Source: Aquimarina brevivitae (GTDB lineage: Bacteria; Bacteroidota; Bacteroidia; Flavobacteriales; Flavobacteriaceae). Taken from it: DNA of 64,000 bases. Of the stretch, positions 6,270 through 16,335 are shown piece after piece. The translations under genes were made by a program, and so were the position numbers. Positions within the stretch are counted from its first letter, which is position 1, and each line of letters starts with the position of its first letter. The notes beneath the pieces were generated by a model, which saw nothing but the letters and a program-made list of their open reading frames with translations, did no database searches and was not told where the DNA came from. The DNA is taken from contig NZ_SGXE01000002.1 in the NCBI RefSeq assembly GCF_004216895.1, forward strand, positions 930,001 to 994,000, in the 5' to 3' direction.

Positions 6270-8936
6270 ATGAACCGAACTTATGTTTTGTACATACTTT
6301 TCTTATTTACCACGCACATCACCTTTTCACAATCTATAATCAAAGGAAAAGTAACTGATAGTATTGGGCAACCCATTATCTCTGCAAATGTACTCTTACA
6401 AACGAATTCGACCAACACAATTTTGGCATATGACTATACCGACCAAAATGGAGATTTTCGTATTGAATCAGACAACATTGGCCAATTAGTATTACGAATT
6501 AGTGCATTGGGATATACGCCTAAAGAACTTCAACTTAACTTAACCGCTTCGGGAACAATTATAAAAGAATCGATACAATTATACAATGAGCCTTTTGCAT
6601 TGGAAGAGGTTATTATTCAATCGGATGCTCCAATTACTGTTAAAAGGGACACCATAGTATTTAATGCAAGCAGTTTTACAGATGGAACTGAAGATGTAGT
6701 TGAGGATTTGCTTAAAAAACTTCCTGGGATAAAGGTAAGTGAGGAAGGAAATATCACTGTACAAGGTAAATCTATAGAAAAGGTTATGGTAGAGGGTGAT
6801 GACCTTTTTGAAAAAGGGTATAAACTATTGACAAAAAATTTAAACTCCGAAGTTATCAGTAAGGTAGAGGTATTGGAAAATTTCTCAGACAATCCTTTAC
6901 TCAAAGGTATTGAAGATAGTGATAAGGTGGCTCTAAATTTAACCATAAAGGAGGGTAGAAAATCAACGCTTTTTGGTAATGCAAGTTTGGGGCTAGGTAC
7001 TAGACAGTTTTACGAAAACCGATTAAACCTAATCTCCTTCAATAAAAAAACTAAATACTATTTATTTGGAAACCTTAACAATACAGGGGTTGATCCTACT
7101 GGGGATATTTATGCTTTACTCAATCCGGGTCTATTTGGCGGAATAACTTATATAGGTGATGATCAACAAGCAATAGAATTTACTGATATTGGAACTTTTA
7201 GACCTAATCTAAAAGATAATCGAATAAATTTCAATAATGCAGAGTTTGCATCCATTAATGGTATATATAATCCTTCAGATAAGCTTAAAATTAAAGGCCT
7301 TGCTTTTTTTAATAGTGATGAAAACGACTTTTTTAGTAATCTCACGTCTAATTATCTAATCGGTGAAGATAGCTTTATCAATACTGAAGATCGCGAAGTA
7401 AAGCGAAAATCTATCAACGGATTTGGCAAATGGGATGTTATCAGTGATTTATCAAAGAGATCACGGTTAGCCTATACAGGTAAATATCAAATTGGCAATA
7501 CCGACAGTTTTTCAAATTTAATTTTTAATGAAGAGGCAATCAATGAAGAGTTACAAAATGAATCCAGGTTTTTTGATCAAAGGTTTACCTATACCCATAG
7601 AAATAGTGATCATAAGGCTTTTCTTTTAACTGGTCGTTATATATACGATAGCAAACCTCAAATTTATCAAACAGACACCTATATTTTTGATGAACTTTTT
7701 TCGAATTCAGACGACATAAATGGAGTACTTCAAAAATCAACAAATAATCTTCATTTTTTAGGGATTGAAGGTAATTATGTAATTTCTGGAGACAAAACCA
7801 ATATTGATTTAAAATTTGGATACTCCAATAGTAAGAATGATCTACATAGTGATTTCCTATTTTTAGATACCAATAATGAGGTAAGGAATGCGGGTGAAGA
7901 ATTTTCTAATGACCTTGAATTTTTACTAGATGATATTTATGCTAATTTTAGATATAGATATGCTTTGGGAAAATTAAAATTATCACTTACCTTAGAAACT
8001 CATCAAATCATAAGTACCGTAAAACAAGAGGGAGAGCGTTCTACTGAAAATCCATTTTATACAATTCCTACTATAGGTATTAACTGGTCATTAAATGAAC
8101 GAAATAAACTTACAGCGCTATATAGATATACGACTACGAATTTTTCGCTTAATCAACTATATAGCAACTATATTCTCACAGATTTCAGAAGCTTCAAAAG
8201 GGGAACTGGCAATTTTGACCAGTTAAATGGTTCCTTGTTTTTATCAAATTACACCTATGGCAATTGGGATGATGAATTTCTTATAAATGCTTCTTTCCTA
8301 TATCAGAAAGATGATAATTATACCAGCAGTAACAGTCTTATACGTCAAAATTTTTCTCTCAATGAAACCATAATTCTAAATGACAAGGACTTTTATTCAT
8401 TGAGCGTTAACATTGACAAGTTTATAAATAAACTATCATCCAATATCAAAGTAAACGGAGGGGTGTCAAGCACTAACTTTGAGAATATTGTCAACAATTC
8501 AGAACTTAGAAAAATTACAACCAGTACATATACCTATGGTATGGAGTTAAGATCGGTCTTTAATGGTATGTTTAATTTTCATATAGGAACCAAGTGGATG
8601 AATTCCATTGTCGAAATCAATACTACAAATACAAACCTTAATAACGAATCATTTTTGGATGTTACCTTAGATTTTTCAAAAAAACTAAAATTCTCTTTAA
8701 CCAATGAAAGATATTACTTTGGCAATTTAGCTAAAGATAATCGGGTATTCTATTTTAGCGATTTCAATGCCCAATATACCATCAAAAAAAATACGCTTAC
8801 CCTAAAATTTACTGCGCAGAATATCTGGAATACCGATACCTATGCTAATTTCTACATTGGCGACACCAGTGAATTACGCACTGAATATCGATTGCTGCCC
8901 AGATATTTTTTATTGAAAATGGATTTTAGGTTTTAG
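6270..8936 (+). CDS. TonB-dependent-receptor-like outer-membrane protein with carboxypeptidase-type N-domain
   Basis: The signal peptide NRTYVLYILFLFTTHITFSQ is followed by a carboxypeptidase-regulatory-like beta-sandwich (about residues 20-105), a plug-like region (ITVKRDTIVFNASSF, LLKKLPGIKVSEEGNITVQG) and a long barrel rich in alternating aromatic and polar strands, ending in RYFLLKMDFRF with the C-terminal Phe usual for barrels. The total is 888 residues from the ATG at 6270. Upstream in-frame starts at 6195 and 6252 exist but leave the signal peptide badly placed. The receptor most likely moves or senses a peptide or other bulky ligand. The tight link to GLPGLI and two small secreted proteins suggests that one of those is its partner or ligand, which is inference. 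Confidence 0.88.
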   Translation: MNRTYVLYILFLFTTHITFSQSIIKGKVTDSIGQPIISANVLLQTNSTNTILAYDYTDQNGDFRIESDNIGQLVLRISALGYTPKELQLNLTASGTIIKESIQLYNEPFALEEVIIQSDAPITVKRDTIVFNASSFTDGTEDVVEDLLKKLPGIKVSEEGNITVQGKSIEKVMVEGDDLFEKGYKLLTKNLNSEVISKVEVLENFSDNPLLKGIEDSDKVALNLTIKEGRKSTLFGNASLGLGTRQFYENRLNLISFNKKTKYYLFGNLNNTGVDPTGDIYALLNPGLFGGITYIGDDQQAIEFTDIGTFRPNLKDNRINFNNAEFASINGIYNPSDKLKIKGLAFFNSDENDFFSNLTSNYLIGEDSFINTEDREVKRKSINGFGKWDVISDLSKRSRLAYTGKYQIGNTDSFSNLIFNEEAINEELQNESRFFDQRFTYTHRNSDHKAFLLTGRYIYDSKPQIYQTDTYIFDELFSNSDDINGVLQKSTNNLHFLGIEGNYVISGDKTNIDLKFGYSNSKNDLHSDFLFLDTNNEVRNAGEEFSNDLEFLLDDIYANFRYRYALGKLKLSLTLETHQIISTVKQEGERSTENPFYTIPTIGINWSLNERNKLTALYRYTTTNFSLNQLYSNYILTDFRSFKRGTGNFDQLNGSLFLSNYTYGNWDDEFLINASFLYQKDDNYTSSNSLIRQNFSLNETIILNDKDFYSLSVNIDKFINKLSSNIKVNGGVSSTNFENIVNNSELRKITTSTYTYGMELRSVFNGMFNFHIGTKWMNSIVEINTTNTNLNNESFLDVTLDFSKKLKFSLTNERYYFGNLAKDNRVFYFSDFNAQYTIKKNTLTLKFTAQNIWNTDTYANFYIGDTSELRTEYRLLPRYFLLKMDFRF

Positions 8937-8937
8937 T

Positions 8938-9252
8938 TGTCAGGTTGAGTGGTCCGAAATGTAAGGATCTTATCTAGACTTGTTTGATAGCCATAGGTAT
9001 GGTAGCATCTCGATACAATTTTTGTTACCCAAAAATCACTCGATGTGACAGTGTGCTTCAAATTGAAAAACGTGATGTCAGGTCGAGGGGTCCGAAATGT
9101 AAGTATCGTATCGAGACCTGTTTTATAGCCATAGGTATGGTAGCATCTCGATACAATTTTTGATACCCAAAAATCACTCGATGTGACAGTGTGCTTTAAA
9201 TTGAAAAACGTGATGTCAGGTCGAGTGGGCTGCATAGCAGCTTGTATCGAGA
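8938..9252. repeat. 138-bp tandem repeat, two full copies and one partial
   Basis: Units start at 8938, 9076 and 9214, exactly 138 bases apart. The first two copies differ at only a few positions; the third keeps the opening GTCAGGTCGAGTGG block and then diverges. Each unit ends with TCACTCGATGTGACAGTGTGC followed by a T/A-rich stretch. The unit length is a multiple of three, which keeps a minus-strand frame open, but that frame has no sign of being a gene. Similar CTCGA/GTGACA repeats are common between flavobacterial genes. Confidence 0.85.
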
Positions 9253-9704
9253 CCTAGTTATTAGTTCGTGAATATGTGAGGCAGTGAGCTTGGAATTGTT
9301 ACAAACAGTGTCACATCTCGACTAAGCCTGTCCTGAGCTGAGCCCGCCGAAGGACTCGATATGACAGTATTATTCAGTTTACTTCGCTTTTATATATTCA
9401 TTTCTAGGACGTTAACGTACTCAAAAAGTCTAAAAAACATATTGATTAGAAGTAATCATATTCTATTAAAATCAGGTACTTCTTCCCCCCTTTGAAGGGG
9501 GTCAATGGATGTTTTGGACTGAGTCTGTGAGTTCGTAGTTCTTGGTACGTAGTTCTTAGTTTGTAGTTCTTAGTTTGTAGTTCTTAATTATTAGTTTTTA
9601 ACTCTTAGTTTTTAACTCCTAACTCCTAACTCCTGACTCCCTAGTGTTAATGTTTGTTTAATGAATATTGAATATGGTTAAACAATTTGTATCTTTAATC
9701 TGTT
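9253..9704. other. Intergenic region with REP-like and low-complexity repeats
   Basis: No gene is seen. Around 9310-9366 lies a REP-like block (AGCCTGTCCTGAGC, CCGAAGGACTCGATATGACA) of the type scattered through many Bacteroidota genomes. From about 9525 to 9645 the sequence is a degenerate array of TTAGTTCTTAGTTTGTAG and then TAACTCC units. A shorter run of the same kind fills 10541-10630. Confidence 0.6.
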
Positions 9705-10151
9705 ATGATATTAGAAACTACATATAGCAGTAAGGAAAATAAGGAATTGATTAACGATTTGGTAGGAAAACCGTTCAGCTTCTTGCAAAATATAAGAATG
9801 GGCGGTATTGGCTCCAAGCGAATGATTATTGATAAAGTGAGCCCTAGCATGCGCCAAGTACTTAATACCGTTTCGGATTTAAACTATGGTAATATTGAAC
9901 TGCGTCCCAAGGGAATTTTACTATCTATAACCAAAGGATTGCGGAATTTTACCTGGGTAGTCCCCTACTATCAGTTTTATATGTATCATACGCCAGCGGT
10001 GAGTATCCATGCGCAAGGAAAGTTCGTTTTATTTAAAAACAACAGAACACATCGTGAAAATGAGGCTTTCTTTAAAAAACTACAACGGCTTAAAGCAGAA
10101 TATGATCAGCAGTATCCGCACGTAGACTCCATTGATATTTCTACCATATGA
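9705..10151 (+). CDS. Conserved hypothetical protein (148 aa)
   Basis: This soluble protein of 148 residues has no signal peptide and a mixed alpha/beta pattern. Features include FLQNIRMGGIGSKRMIID, a predicted beta-rich centre (GNIELRPKGILLSITKGL), and a C-terminal charged helix (ENEAFFKKLQRLKAEY). I think it is a flavobacterial hypothetical family but assign no function. Its stop overlaps the ATG of the DUF2237 gene by four bases (ATGA), so the two are translationally coupled. The gene begins after a long repeat region. Confidence 0.65.
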   Translation: MILETTYSSKENKELINDLVGKPFSFLQNIRMGGIGSKRMIIDKVSPSMRQVLNTVSDLNYGNIELRPKGILLSITKGLRNFTWVVPYYQFYMYHTPAVSIHAQGKFVLFKNNRTHRENEAFFKKLQRLKAEYDQQYPHVDSIDISTI

Positions 10152-10540
10152 GTACTACTCCGCCTTCTGAAGAAAAGCATAGTACGGAAAAGAATGTTTT
10201 TGGAAACCCATTACTACCCTGTTGTACCACTCCCATGACAGGATATTTTAGAGATGGGTATTGCCGGACCATGCCGCAGGATACTGGTACACACGTCGTA
10301 TGCGCTGTGGTTACCGCTGCTTTTTTAGAGTACACTAAATCCCGCGGTAATGATTTAACCACTCCCATTCCACAATGGCAATTTCCAGGGCTACAACCAG
10401 GTGACTCCTGGTGTTTGTGTGTTTCGCGATGGATTGAGGCAGAAAAAGCTGGTAAAGCTCCTAAAGTAGTCCTTGCAGCAACACATCAAAAAGCATTGCA
10501 GTACACCACGTTAGAGAAGCTCAAAGAATATGCGTATTAG
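10148..10540 (+). CDS. DUF2237 family protein (130 aa)
   Basis: The sequence matches the DUF2237 pattern: FGNPLLPCCTTPMTGYFRDG near the N-terminus, then a Cys- and His-containing segment (DTGTHVVCAVVTAAFLEY) and the closing PGDSWCLCVSRWIEA with VVLAATHQKALQY. These small proteins are found across bacteria and have no established function. The conserved cysteines and histidines suggest metal or cofactor binding, which is inference. The length is close to the family norm. It is translationally coupled to the 9705 gene through an ATGA overlap. Confidence 0.85.
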   Translation: MSTTPPSEEKHSTEKNVFGNPLLPCCTTPMTGYFRDGYCRTMPQDTGTHVVCAVVTAAFLEYTKSRGNDLTTPIPQWQFPGLQPGDSWCLCVSRWIEAEKAGKAPKVVLAATHQKALQYTTLEKLKEYAY

Positions 10541-10717
10541 TTTTTGTAGTTGGTAGTTCTTAGTTGGTAGTTGGTGGTTTCTAGTCATTACTTATTGGTT
10601 TGTGGCTGGTGAATCTTTACTCCTAACTACTACCATCCTATTTCGGAATTGGAACATCTAATAGTGAAAAGTCGATTGACTATCTAACAGATTCTCACTC
10701 CTGCTACCTAGTCTTAA

Positions 10718-12103
10718 CTAACTTTCATACACCACATTGCGTTCCCCATACTTTTTGAGATAGCCTTTGATGATCTTAGTAGTATGATAGGTGTGCTGCT
10801 GCGGGATTAAAAAATCTTCGCAAGCGGTTATAGAAGTCAGTTGATCTTCATCCGTAACATAGCCATAGCCTTTATAAATACCTTCTTGTATAAGCACAAA
10901 ACTTTGCTCCTCTTGCGCCCTACCTTTTTCGCGAATCACATAGGTTTCTTTTTGCTCGTGCAACTCTTGAAGCGCTTGTTGTACCCGAATGTTATACAAA
11001 GCTACAGACTCTTTATTAGTACAAATACCCTTACACGTTTTTATTTTGTAATGCGAGCATTGTTCTAAGGTACTTTGTAACCCGCAATATCGAGGGCATA
11101 ATTGATACTTGATGCATAATTCCTCCAGGCAAGCTTGTGCTTCAGCCCGAGTATAAAATACATCCAGGGTTTCTTGTGCCGAACTGCGCGATCGATCGAT
11201 AGCCAACTGAATAACCCCTTTGCGATTGGTATATCGAATAATGCGAAACATATGTACCGGTCTTTTCTGCGCTACATTATACTTCGGGTAGTGTTGCTGT
11301 ATTTTATCGGCTTCTACTAATAAGGCGACGAGTTCATTACCGGTGGTTTCAAAATCTATATCGTGTGTACTTTGCCCTAAGGCATATTCGCGATTCTTTT
11401 TATCGTAAAAATGACTAATGACCCGTTGTTTAATATTTTTGGCTTTGCCTACATAGATGATTTTGCCCTGCTGGTCTTTAAACAGATAAATTCCGGTGGT
11501 TTCAGGTAAATTCTCTATAGCTGTAGGGTCTAGGTGTGGCGGCAACGTAGCTTGCTTAGAGCGTGCATTGATGAACTGTTGAATGGTCTTTTGACCTTCA
11601 TCTAATGCTAATAAATATTGAAAAAGTTGGACCGTTGCATCGGTATCGCCCTCTGCCCTATGGCGATCTACTAGAGGGATATCTAATGCTCTGCATAATT
11701 TCCCTAAACTATAGGATAGCAAGCCTGGCACTAATTTTCGGGATAAGCGTACCGTACATAATTTTTTGCGCGTGTAGGTATATCCTAAACTTTTAAATTC
11801 CCCACGGATAACATTGTAATCAAAATTGACATTATGCGCTACAAAAACAGCGTCCGTAGTCATGCTTATAATTTGTTCTGCAATTTCCGGAAAGGTAGGT
11901 GCATCGCGTACCATGTCATTATCAATGCCCGTCAATCCTGTAATAAATGGAGATATGGTACATTGTGGGTTGACCAGTGTGGTAAATTTATCTATAATTT
12001 CTCCTTGCTGTAACAGTACGATACAGATCTCGGTAATCCGATTGCCGGTAATTCCTTTTCCGGTGGTTTCAACGTCTATAATTGCAAATCGTTGGTGTGG
12101 CAT
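10718..12103 (-). CDS. DnaQ-like 3'-5' exonuclease fused to a UvrC-type GIY-YIG nuclease domain
   Basis: Residues 1-170 form a DEDDh exonuclease: FAIIDVETTGKG (Asp, Glu), VFVAHNVNFDYNVI (Asp) and DRHRAEGDTDATVQLF (His, Asp). Residues from about 195 carry a GIY-YIG domain (TTGIYLFKDQQGKIIYVGKA and the Arg in IKQRVISHF), followed by a UvrC-like or Cho-like C-terminal part with several cysteines. This fusion is known in Bacteroidota and Actinobacteria and is thought to act in DNA repair or incision near lesions. The protein has 461 residues, in line with the family. The gene stands alone on the minus strand. Confidence 0.9.
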   Translation of the reverse strand: MPHQRFAIIDVETTGKGITGNRITEICIVLLQQGEIIDKFTTLVNPQCTISPFITGLTGIDNDMVRDAPTFPEIAEQIISMTTDAVFVAHNVNFDYNVIRGEFKSLGYTYTRKKLCTVRLSRKLVPGLLSYSLGKLCRALDIPLVDRHRAEGDTDATVQLFQYLLALDEGQKTIQQFINARSKQATLPPHLDPTAIENLPETTGIYLFKDQQGKIIYVGKAKNIKQRVISHFYDKKNREYALGQSTHDIDFETTGNELVALLVEADKIQQHYPKYNVAQKRPVHMFRIIRYTNRKGVIQLAIDRSRSSAQETLDVFYTRAEAQACLEELCIKYQLCPRYCGLQSTLEQCSHYKIKTCKGICTNKESVALYNIRVQQALQELHEQKETYVIREKGRAQEEQSFVLIQEGIYKGYGYVTDEDQLTSITACEDFLIPQQHTYHTTKIIKGYLKKYGERNVVYES

Positions 12104-12256
12104 ACTAGCTCCTCATAAACAAGCTCAAAATTACAACAAAAAATTATATTTAGGAGTATTTCCAGTAATTTTTGGAAATATTCCGATTACTTATACTTTT
12201 CACCATGCGATAATCTGTAGTAAAGCTATCGTAACCTATGCAAATTGATCTTCCTT

Positions 12257-13534
12257 TTAGCGATACTCAGAAGTCAATTCCCCTACGACCAATCCGTCTT
12301 CCAAAGCATTGACTACACCCATAGCCGCTAACTCTCCACTAAGCATGGCTCCATTAAGCGAGCTATTGAGTAAATGATCGCCCGCTAAATATACCCGTGG
12401 TAAGATGTTGGTCTCTGTAGGCGACATGCTATAGTGCACATTCGTAATATCTGGTAAGGCCTGACTAATGCGATAACGTTTGATAAACTTAGTTCGAACA
12501 ATACCACAGTAGGCTGCCAATTCTTCTTGGACTTTAGTAATGAGTTCCTCTTCCGTCAATTGATGCTTTTTGACCACAGTAACACACAACACATGATCAT
12601 CACCTGAGGTTTGTACTTGTGGCAAATAGTTGATATTATTAATAAGACTTTCTTCTTCCGTGACTAAACCAATTAAATCATCAGACAAAACCGCAGTAGC
12701 CGTCACAAAGTATAGCGTATCACAACTTTTCCAAACCGTTTCTTGATTGTTCAAATTTTGAATTAAACTACTGGGTGTGGTTGCGATAATGGTAAAATGG
12801 CTATCTATTGTAGTATCATCCGTTAAGATGATCTTGCCTTCTTTTACTTGTTGTACATCGGTACTGTATTGAATGGTTGTATGTTTCAGGTTATTGTATA
12901 ATTGCTCGGGTATGGCTTTGATACCACGTTTAGGAATTGCCGCGCTACCCTCGCTGAACATTTTATACACAAATTGAAACATCCTACTCGAGGTGCGTAA
13001 GTCGGGTTCCAGGAATATACCTGTGAAAAACGGCTTGAAAAAATTATCTATTACCGTTGAAGAAAATCCATACGATTGCAAGAAGGCTAAGGTAGTTTGC
13101 TCTTCTTCTTCAAAAATTTCTTCAATAGATTTGGTTTTTAGGGCACGAGATAGCTTGAAGATTTTTAACTTATCCGAAAACGTAGCCGCATCGGATAATA
13201 GGGTCGGTATTAGCAGAGAAAATGACCGCAAGGGATCCCCAATTTTCTGAATATTTTTAGTGTTGAATAGTGCTGCGCCCGGCAAAAAGTGGTGTAAATC
13301 CAAAGCTTTATAATCCAAGTATTTTTTGGCCAATGGATAGGCGGTTAATAATACCTGAAATCCACGATCCAGGGTGTGGTTATCGAATTGATCTGAAGTC
13401 ACTCTTCCCCCTATTCGATCTGATTTTTCGAGGATAACGGGATGATAACCGTGATTTTCTAAAACCTGAGCCGCTATCAAACCACTTATCCCTGCTCCTA
13501 TAATGTGTATTTTATAATCTTCCTTTTTCATCAA
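12257..13534 (-). CDS. FAD-dependent amine-oxidase/phytoene-desaturase-like oxidoreductase
   Basis: The N-terminal dinucleotide-binding fold is plain: IHIIGAGISGLIAAQVLENH, followed by the acidic strand end VILEKSDRIGGR. A C-terminal FAD-closing motif appears as NILPRVYLAGDHLLNSSLNG. The protein of 425 residues resembles NAD(P)/FAD-dependent proteins annotated as protoporphyrinogen-oxidase-like or desaturase-like, but no neighbour (carotenoid, heme) narrows the substrate. Cytoplasmic or peripheral to the membrane. The start ATG at 13534 gives a Lys-Lys-Glu tail before the first strand; the second codon is also Met. Confidence 0.85.
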   Translation of the reverse strand: MMKKEDYKIHIIGAGISGLIAAQVLENHGYHPVILEKSDRIGGRVTSDQFDNHTLDRGFQVLLTAYPLAKKYLDYKALDLHHFLPGAALFNTKNIQKIGDPLRSFSLLIPTLLSDAATFSDKLKIFKLSRALKTKSIEEIFEEEEQTTLAFLQSYGFSSTVIDNFFKPFFTGIFLEPDLRTSSRMFQFVYKMFSEGSAAIPKRGIKAIPEQLYNNLKHTTIQYSTDVQQVKEGKIILTDDTTIDSHFTIIATTPSSLIQNLNNQETVWKSCDTLYFVTATAVLSDDLIGLVTEEESLINNINYLPQVQTSGDDHVLCVTVVKKHQLTEEELITKVQEELAAYCGIVRTKFIKRYRISQALPDITNVHYSMSPTETNILPRVYLAGDHLLNSSLNGAMLSGELAAMGVVNALEDGLVVGELTSEYR

Positions 13535-13631
13535 TTTCGTCTTTTAGCTAACTATTTTTGTTGATCTAAAATAAAATATACTTCAACAAAATATCTTATA
13601 GTTTTCACAAAACTTTAGTGTGGAGCGAGAT

Positions 13632-15143
13632 TTACGACTCTACTGTTTTGATTAACCCTCGTCGTATACAAAGCCAAACATAATTCCAAAATGATTTAGT
13701 GGGATCTCTTTCAACTTTGATATCTTTTTTAGTCACCCTTCCTTTATGTTTTTGTTTCCCTATCATTAAGTTAGCTGCTCTGGTGAGTATAGAGGTTAGC
13801 ATTTTAGCCTTATGCCTCAGAGGCTTTAGTTTTAGGTGGTCATAATGAATACTAGCATCCCCGAGAGCTCGATGTTTATTACCGCTAAAAGTAAAATAGA
13901 ATTCAGATAACTTCCCTTCTGCTTCAATATGCAAGGTAGGTGCTATAAAGGCATTGATCGATGCAGCTTCTACATCTTTAATACTTCCTTGTATGGTAAA
14001 GGCATCATCTGTTGCCCTCATATCCATTTCCCAATTAAATGTTATAGGGGCTTGATTCATATAGTCAGCATTGATAACTATGTTTACTTTTTTGGCATCG
14101 GGTAACGTACTTATGGAAGAAGAATTAAGTGAAAGGTTATGAAATTCTAATACGCCCGGATCCAATTTACTATCAGGTTGTTCGGTGTACTTTATGTAGC
14201 TCTTTGTTGCAACAAGTGAATCAATGCTGATCTTGAAAGGGAGATCTTTTAATAAAGTGCTGTATAGCTTCTTTTTACTGGTATCGTCGGGTAATTTTTT
14301 GTTTCTGGAAATATCAAATTGTAAACTATCGATTAGTACAGTTTTACTTTTTATCATTAGTAGGTCATTAGATTCGATGAACTGAGGACTGTTTATTTTT
14401 AATGAGGCTCCCTGGAGCTTCATATAATCTTGTTCTTTATGAATCTGCTGTAAAAAATTCTGCTCACTAACTGTGGGGGTTATAGCATAGTTTATTAAAT
14501 GAATATATGAAGATGCTATATTCAATTGGTCGATTGTAAATTGATAATAGTTGTTTAAGTGTGTCTTTATTGTACGTACATTACCAGAAATATCCTTTAA
14601 AGTAAAAGGAATCTTTTGCTTTACAGTATTAGAATCCAGTCTAAAATCTTGTATATCTAAACTAAAACTATCTACTGCTATCGCTTGGATACTGTCATTC
14701 TTGTTTTTTTGCAAAAATGAACCCTTTGTAAGCTGTATATTTTTGATCCATACCGAAGTGGATAAAGCTTGGATATTCTTTTTTTCCTGAGTAGTAGTAC
14801 TGTCCTTGGAGTACAAAATGATGTTAGGTGTATCGATTACCAGGTTGTTTACTATGATCTTGTCTCCGCGAAGTAAAGATAGGATATCAACCCCACTCAA
14901 CGAACACTGTGAAGCTGATACCTTAAATTTATTTTTCTTTTCGGCATACACATCTGAAATAGTACAACTTCTGGAAAACAACGACAAGCTCATATCTGTA
15001 TACTGCAATTCTTGATCGGTACTGTTCAAAGATTGTAATTGTTCTTTAATTGTAGCTTTGGCCCAAATGACAATACCAATATAAAGTAGTGCCATACATC
15101 CAATGGTCAGCAAAGCAATACCATACTTTCTAGAAAATTTCAT
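13632..15143 (-). CDS. AsmA/DUF748-like membrane-anchored envelope protein (503 aa)
   Basis: One N-terminal membrane helix (YGIALLTIGCMALLYIGIVI) is followed by about 470 residues of repeating beta-strand pattern with segments such as IIVNNLVIDTPNIILYSKD and FHNLSLNSSSIST. These resemble the AsmA-like or DUF748 proteins that span the periplasm and are linked to lipid transport and outer-membrane assembly. The C-terminus is basic (KDIKVERDPTKSFWNYVW). The family call is from overall pattern, not from a diagnostic residue. The gene is monocistronic on the minus strand. Confidence 0.6.
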   Translation of the reverse strand: MKFSRKYGIALLTIGCMALLYIGIVIWAKATIKEQLQSLNSTDQELQYTDMSLSLFSRSCTISDVYAEKKNKFKVSASQCSLSGVDILSLLRGDKIIVNNLVIDTPNIILYSKDSTTTQEKKNIQALSTSVWIKNIQLTKGSFLQKNKNDSIQAIAVDSFSLDIQDFRLDSNTVKQKIPFTLKDISGNVRTIKTHLNNYYQFTIDQLNIASSYIHLINYAITPTVSEQNFLQQIHKEQDYMKLQGASLKINSPQFIESNDLLMIKSKTVLIDSLQFDISRNKKLPDDTSKKKLYSTLLKDLPFKISIDSLVATKSYIKYTEQPDSKLDPGVLEFHNLSLNSSSISTLPDAKKVNIVINADYMNQAPITFNWEMDMRATDDAFTIQGSIKDVEAASINAFIAPTLHIEAEGKLSEFYFTFSGNKHRALGDASIHYDHLKLKPLRHKAKMLTSILTRAANLMIGKQKHKGRVTKKDIKVERDPTKSFWNYVWLCIRRGLIKTVES

Positions 15144-15248
15144 ACGTTCTTTATTTCTTCCTAAATACTAATCCTGAGTACTTAAAAATAGAACAGTAAT
15201 ACAAGGCGTATGGTCTTATATGAGAGAAGTTTTAACCCGTATAGCGAA

Positions 15249-15680
15249 TCAATGATCCGCTGATACTTTTTCAGAAAGGGATTTAGCCCAATGGATGGCT
15301 TCATCCAAAGTGGCAAAGTTTTGAAATCGATCGCGCATAAAAAGTTTTTCCATAAGCGCATTTAACATACTTTTTCTTGAGTAACTTACAATACCATAAG
15401 CACGAAGTTTAAAGTCACTCTTATAGAATTTCAACCAATCTGCAGGTCGCGTAGCGTAAGAATGAACGCGATTGGAGATATACACAATATCGGATCCATT
15501 ATGATCGTATAGATGTGTTAATTCTTCCACCACGGGTTTGGCGTGCTCTTCCCAGGTAAATAAAATCCCCTCATTTACTTCAGCCACCACAAAGGTGTCG
15601 AACAAATAAAACGTACCACTAGGAAATGAAATTTCGTGGATCGCATCCTGATAATATGGTGTTTCCTTTAAATAAACCAT
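15249..15680 (-). CDS. STAS/SpoIIAA-like hypothetical protein (143 aa)
   Basis: This is a soluble 143-residue protein. The order of strands and helices (FYLFDTFVVAEVNEGILFTW, then a helix with EEHAKPVVEELTHLYD, then DIVYISNRVHSYATRP) resembles SpoIIAA/STAS-SEC14-like flavobacterial proteins. The segment after it (FKLRAYGIVSYSRKSMLNAL) and the closing helix ATLDEAIHWAKSL fit the same small alpha/beta fold. No catalytic motif is present and no partner gene lies next to it. The fold call is tentative. Confidence 0.55.
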   Translation of the reverse strand: MVYLKETPYYQDAIHEISFPSGTFYLFDTFVVAEVNEGILFTWEEHAKPVVEELTHLYDHNGSDIVYISNRVHSYATRPADWLKFYKSDFKLRAYGIVSYSRKSMLNALMEKLFMRDRFQNFATLDEAIHWAKSLSEKVSADH

Positions 15681-16335
15681 AAAAACTAAAAAATTCTACG
15701 TATTGAGCTTAAAAAAAGAGGACTTGTGAGTGTGATAGCTAAAGTAAGAAAATAAAATGAAATAGCTGGTACTGCTTAAAAAACGGGATTAGACAGAAGG
15801 CTTGTTCTTAGTAAAGCTTTGATAGCCCAGCGCGCCTTTGTAATTTGTTAAACATAAAAAAGGAGCCTAAAAGGCAAACCACCACAATTTTTCCGAGGTA
15901 TGTATATTTGTGATTCCAGTTTTTTTACTAGTGTAAGCCCCTTAGACGTCCTTATTAGTGTTTCTCTTTCGGTAGTAATCATTGTTGACTGCATAAAATA
16001 AACGATATTATTGCAGTATTATGTTATTTACCCTACTTATAATTTTGTTAAATGTTTAAAAACTAGTCCAATAGATACATATTAACAACAAGCTTTTCGG
16101 CAAAGTACAGTACTCTTTTTATAATATAAGAAAACGGAACTACCCTAAAGCAGTATCCGTTTTCCCCTCAAAAGAGTTAGCCAAACTATTGAATTAGCCA
16201 ATTACAACTTTTGTAGACTTACAATATTCCAATTGTAAAATCAGACTTCATGAATAAGTCACATTAGCTGTTATTTTCTAATTTATGTTAAAGAAATATG
16301 ACCTACAAGCATCAATTAGGGATCTATATACTTGA
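15681..16335. other. AT-rich non-coding region (655 bases)
   Basis: No gene is seen between the divergent 15249 and 16336 genes. A stem with arms GAAAACGGA (16130-16138) and TCCGTTTTC (16156-16164) and a 17-base loop is present. The remainder is AT-rich with scattered short repeats and presumably holds both promoters. Confidence 0.4.

Noticed and set aside
8933..9235. Minus-strand frame of 100 codons over the tandem repeat, with two copies of a 46-residue unit
   Set aside because: It is open only because the 138-bp repeat period is divisible by three. It lies in an intergenic repeat, overlaps the TonB gene end and shows no protein-like features.
8938..9252. Possible CRISPR-like array
   Set aside because: The repeats are 138 bp without unique spacers, there are only two full copies, and no cas gene is near.
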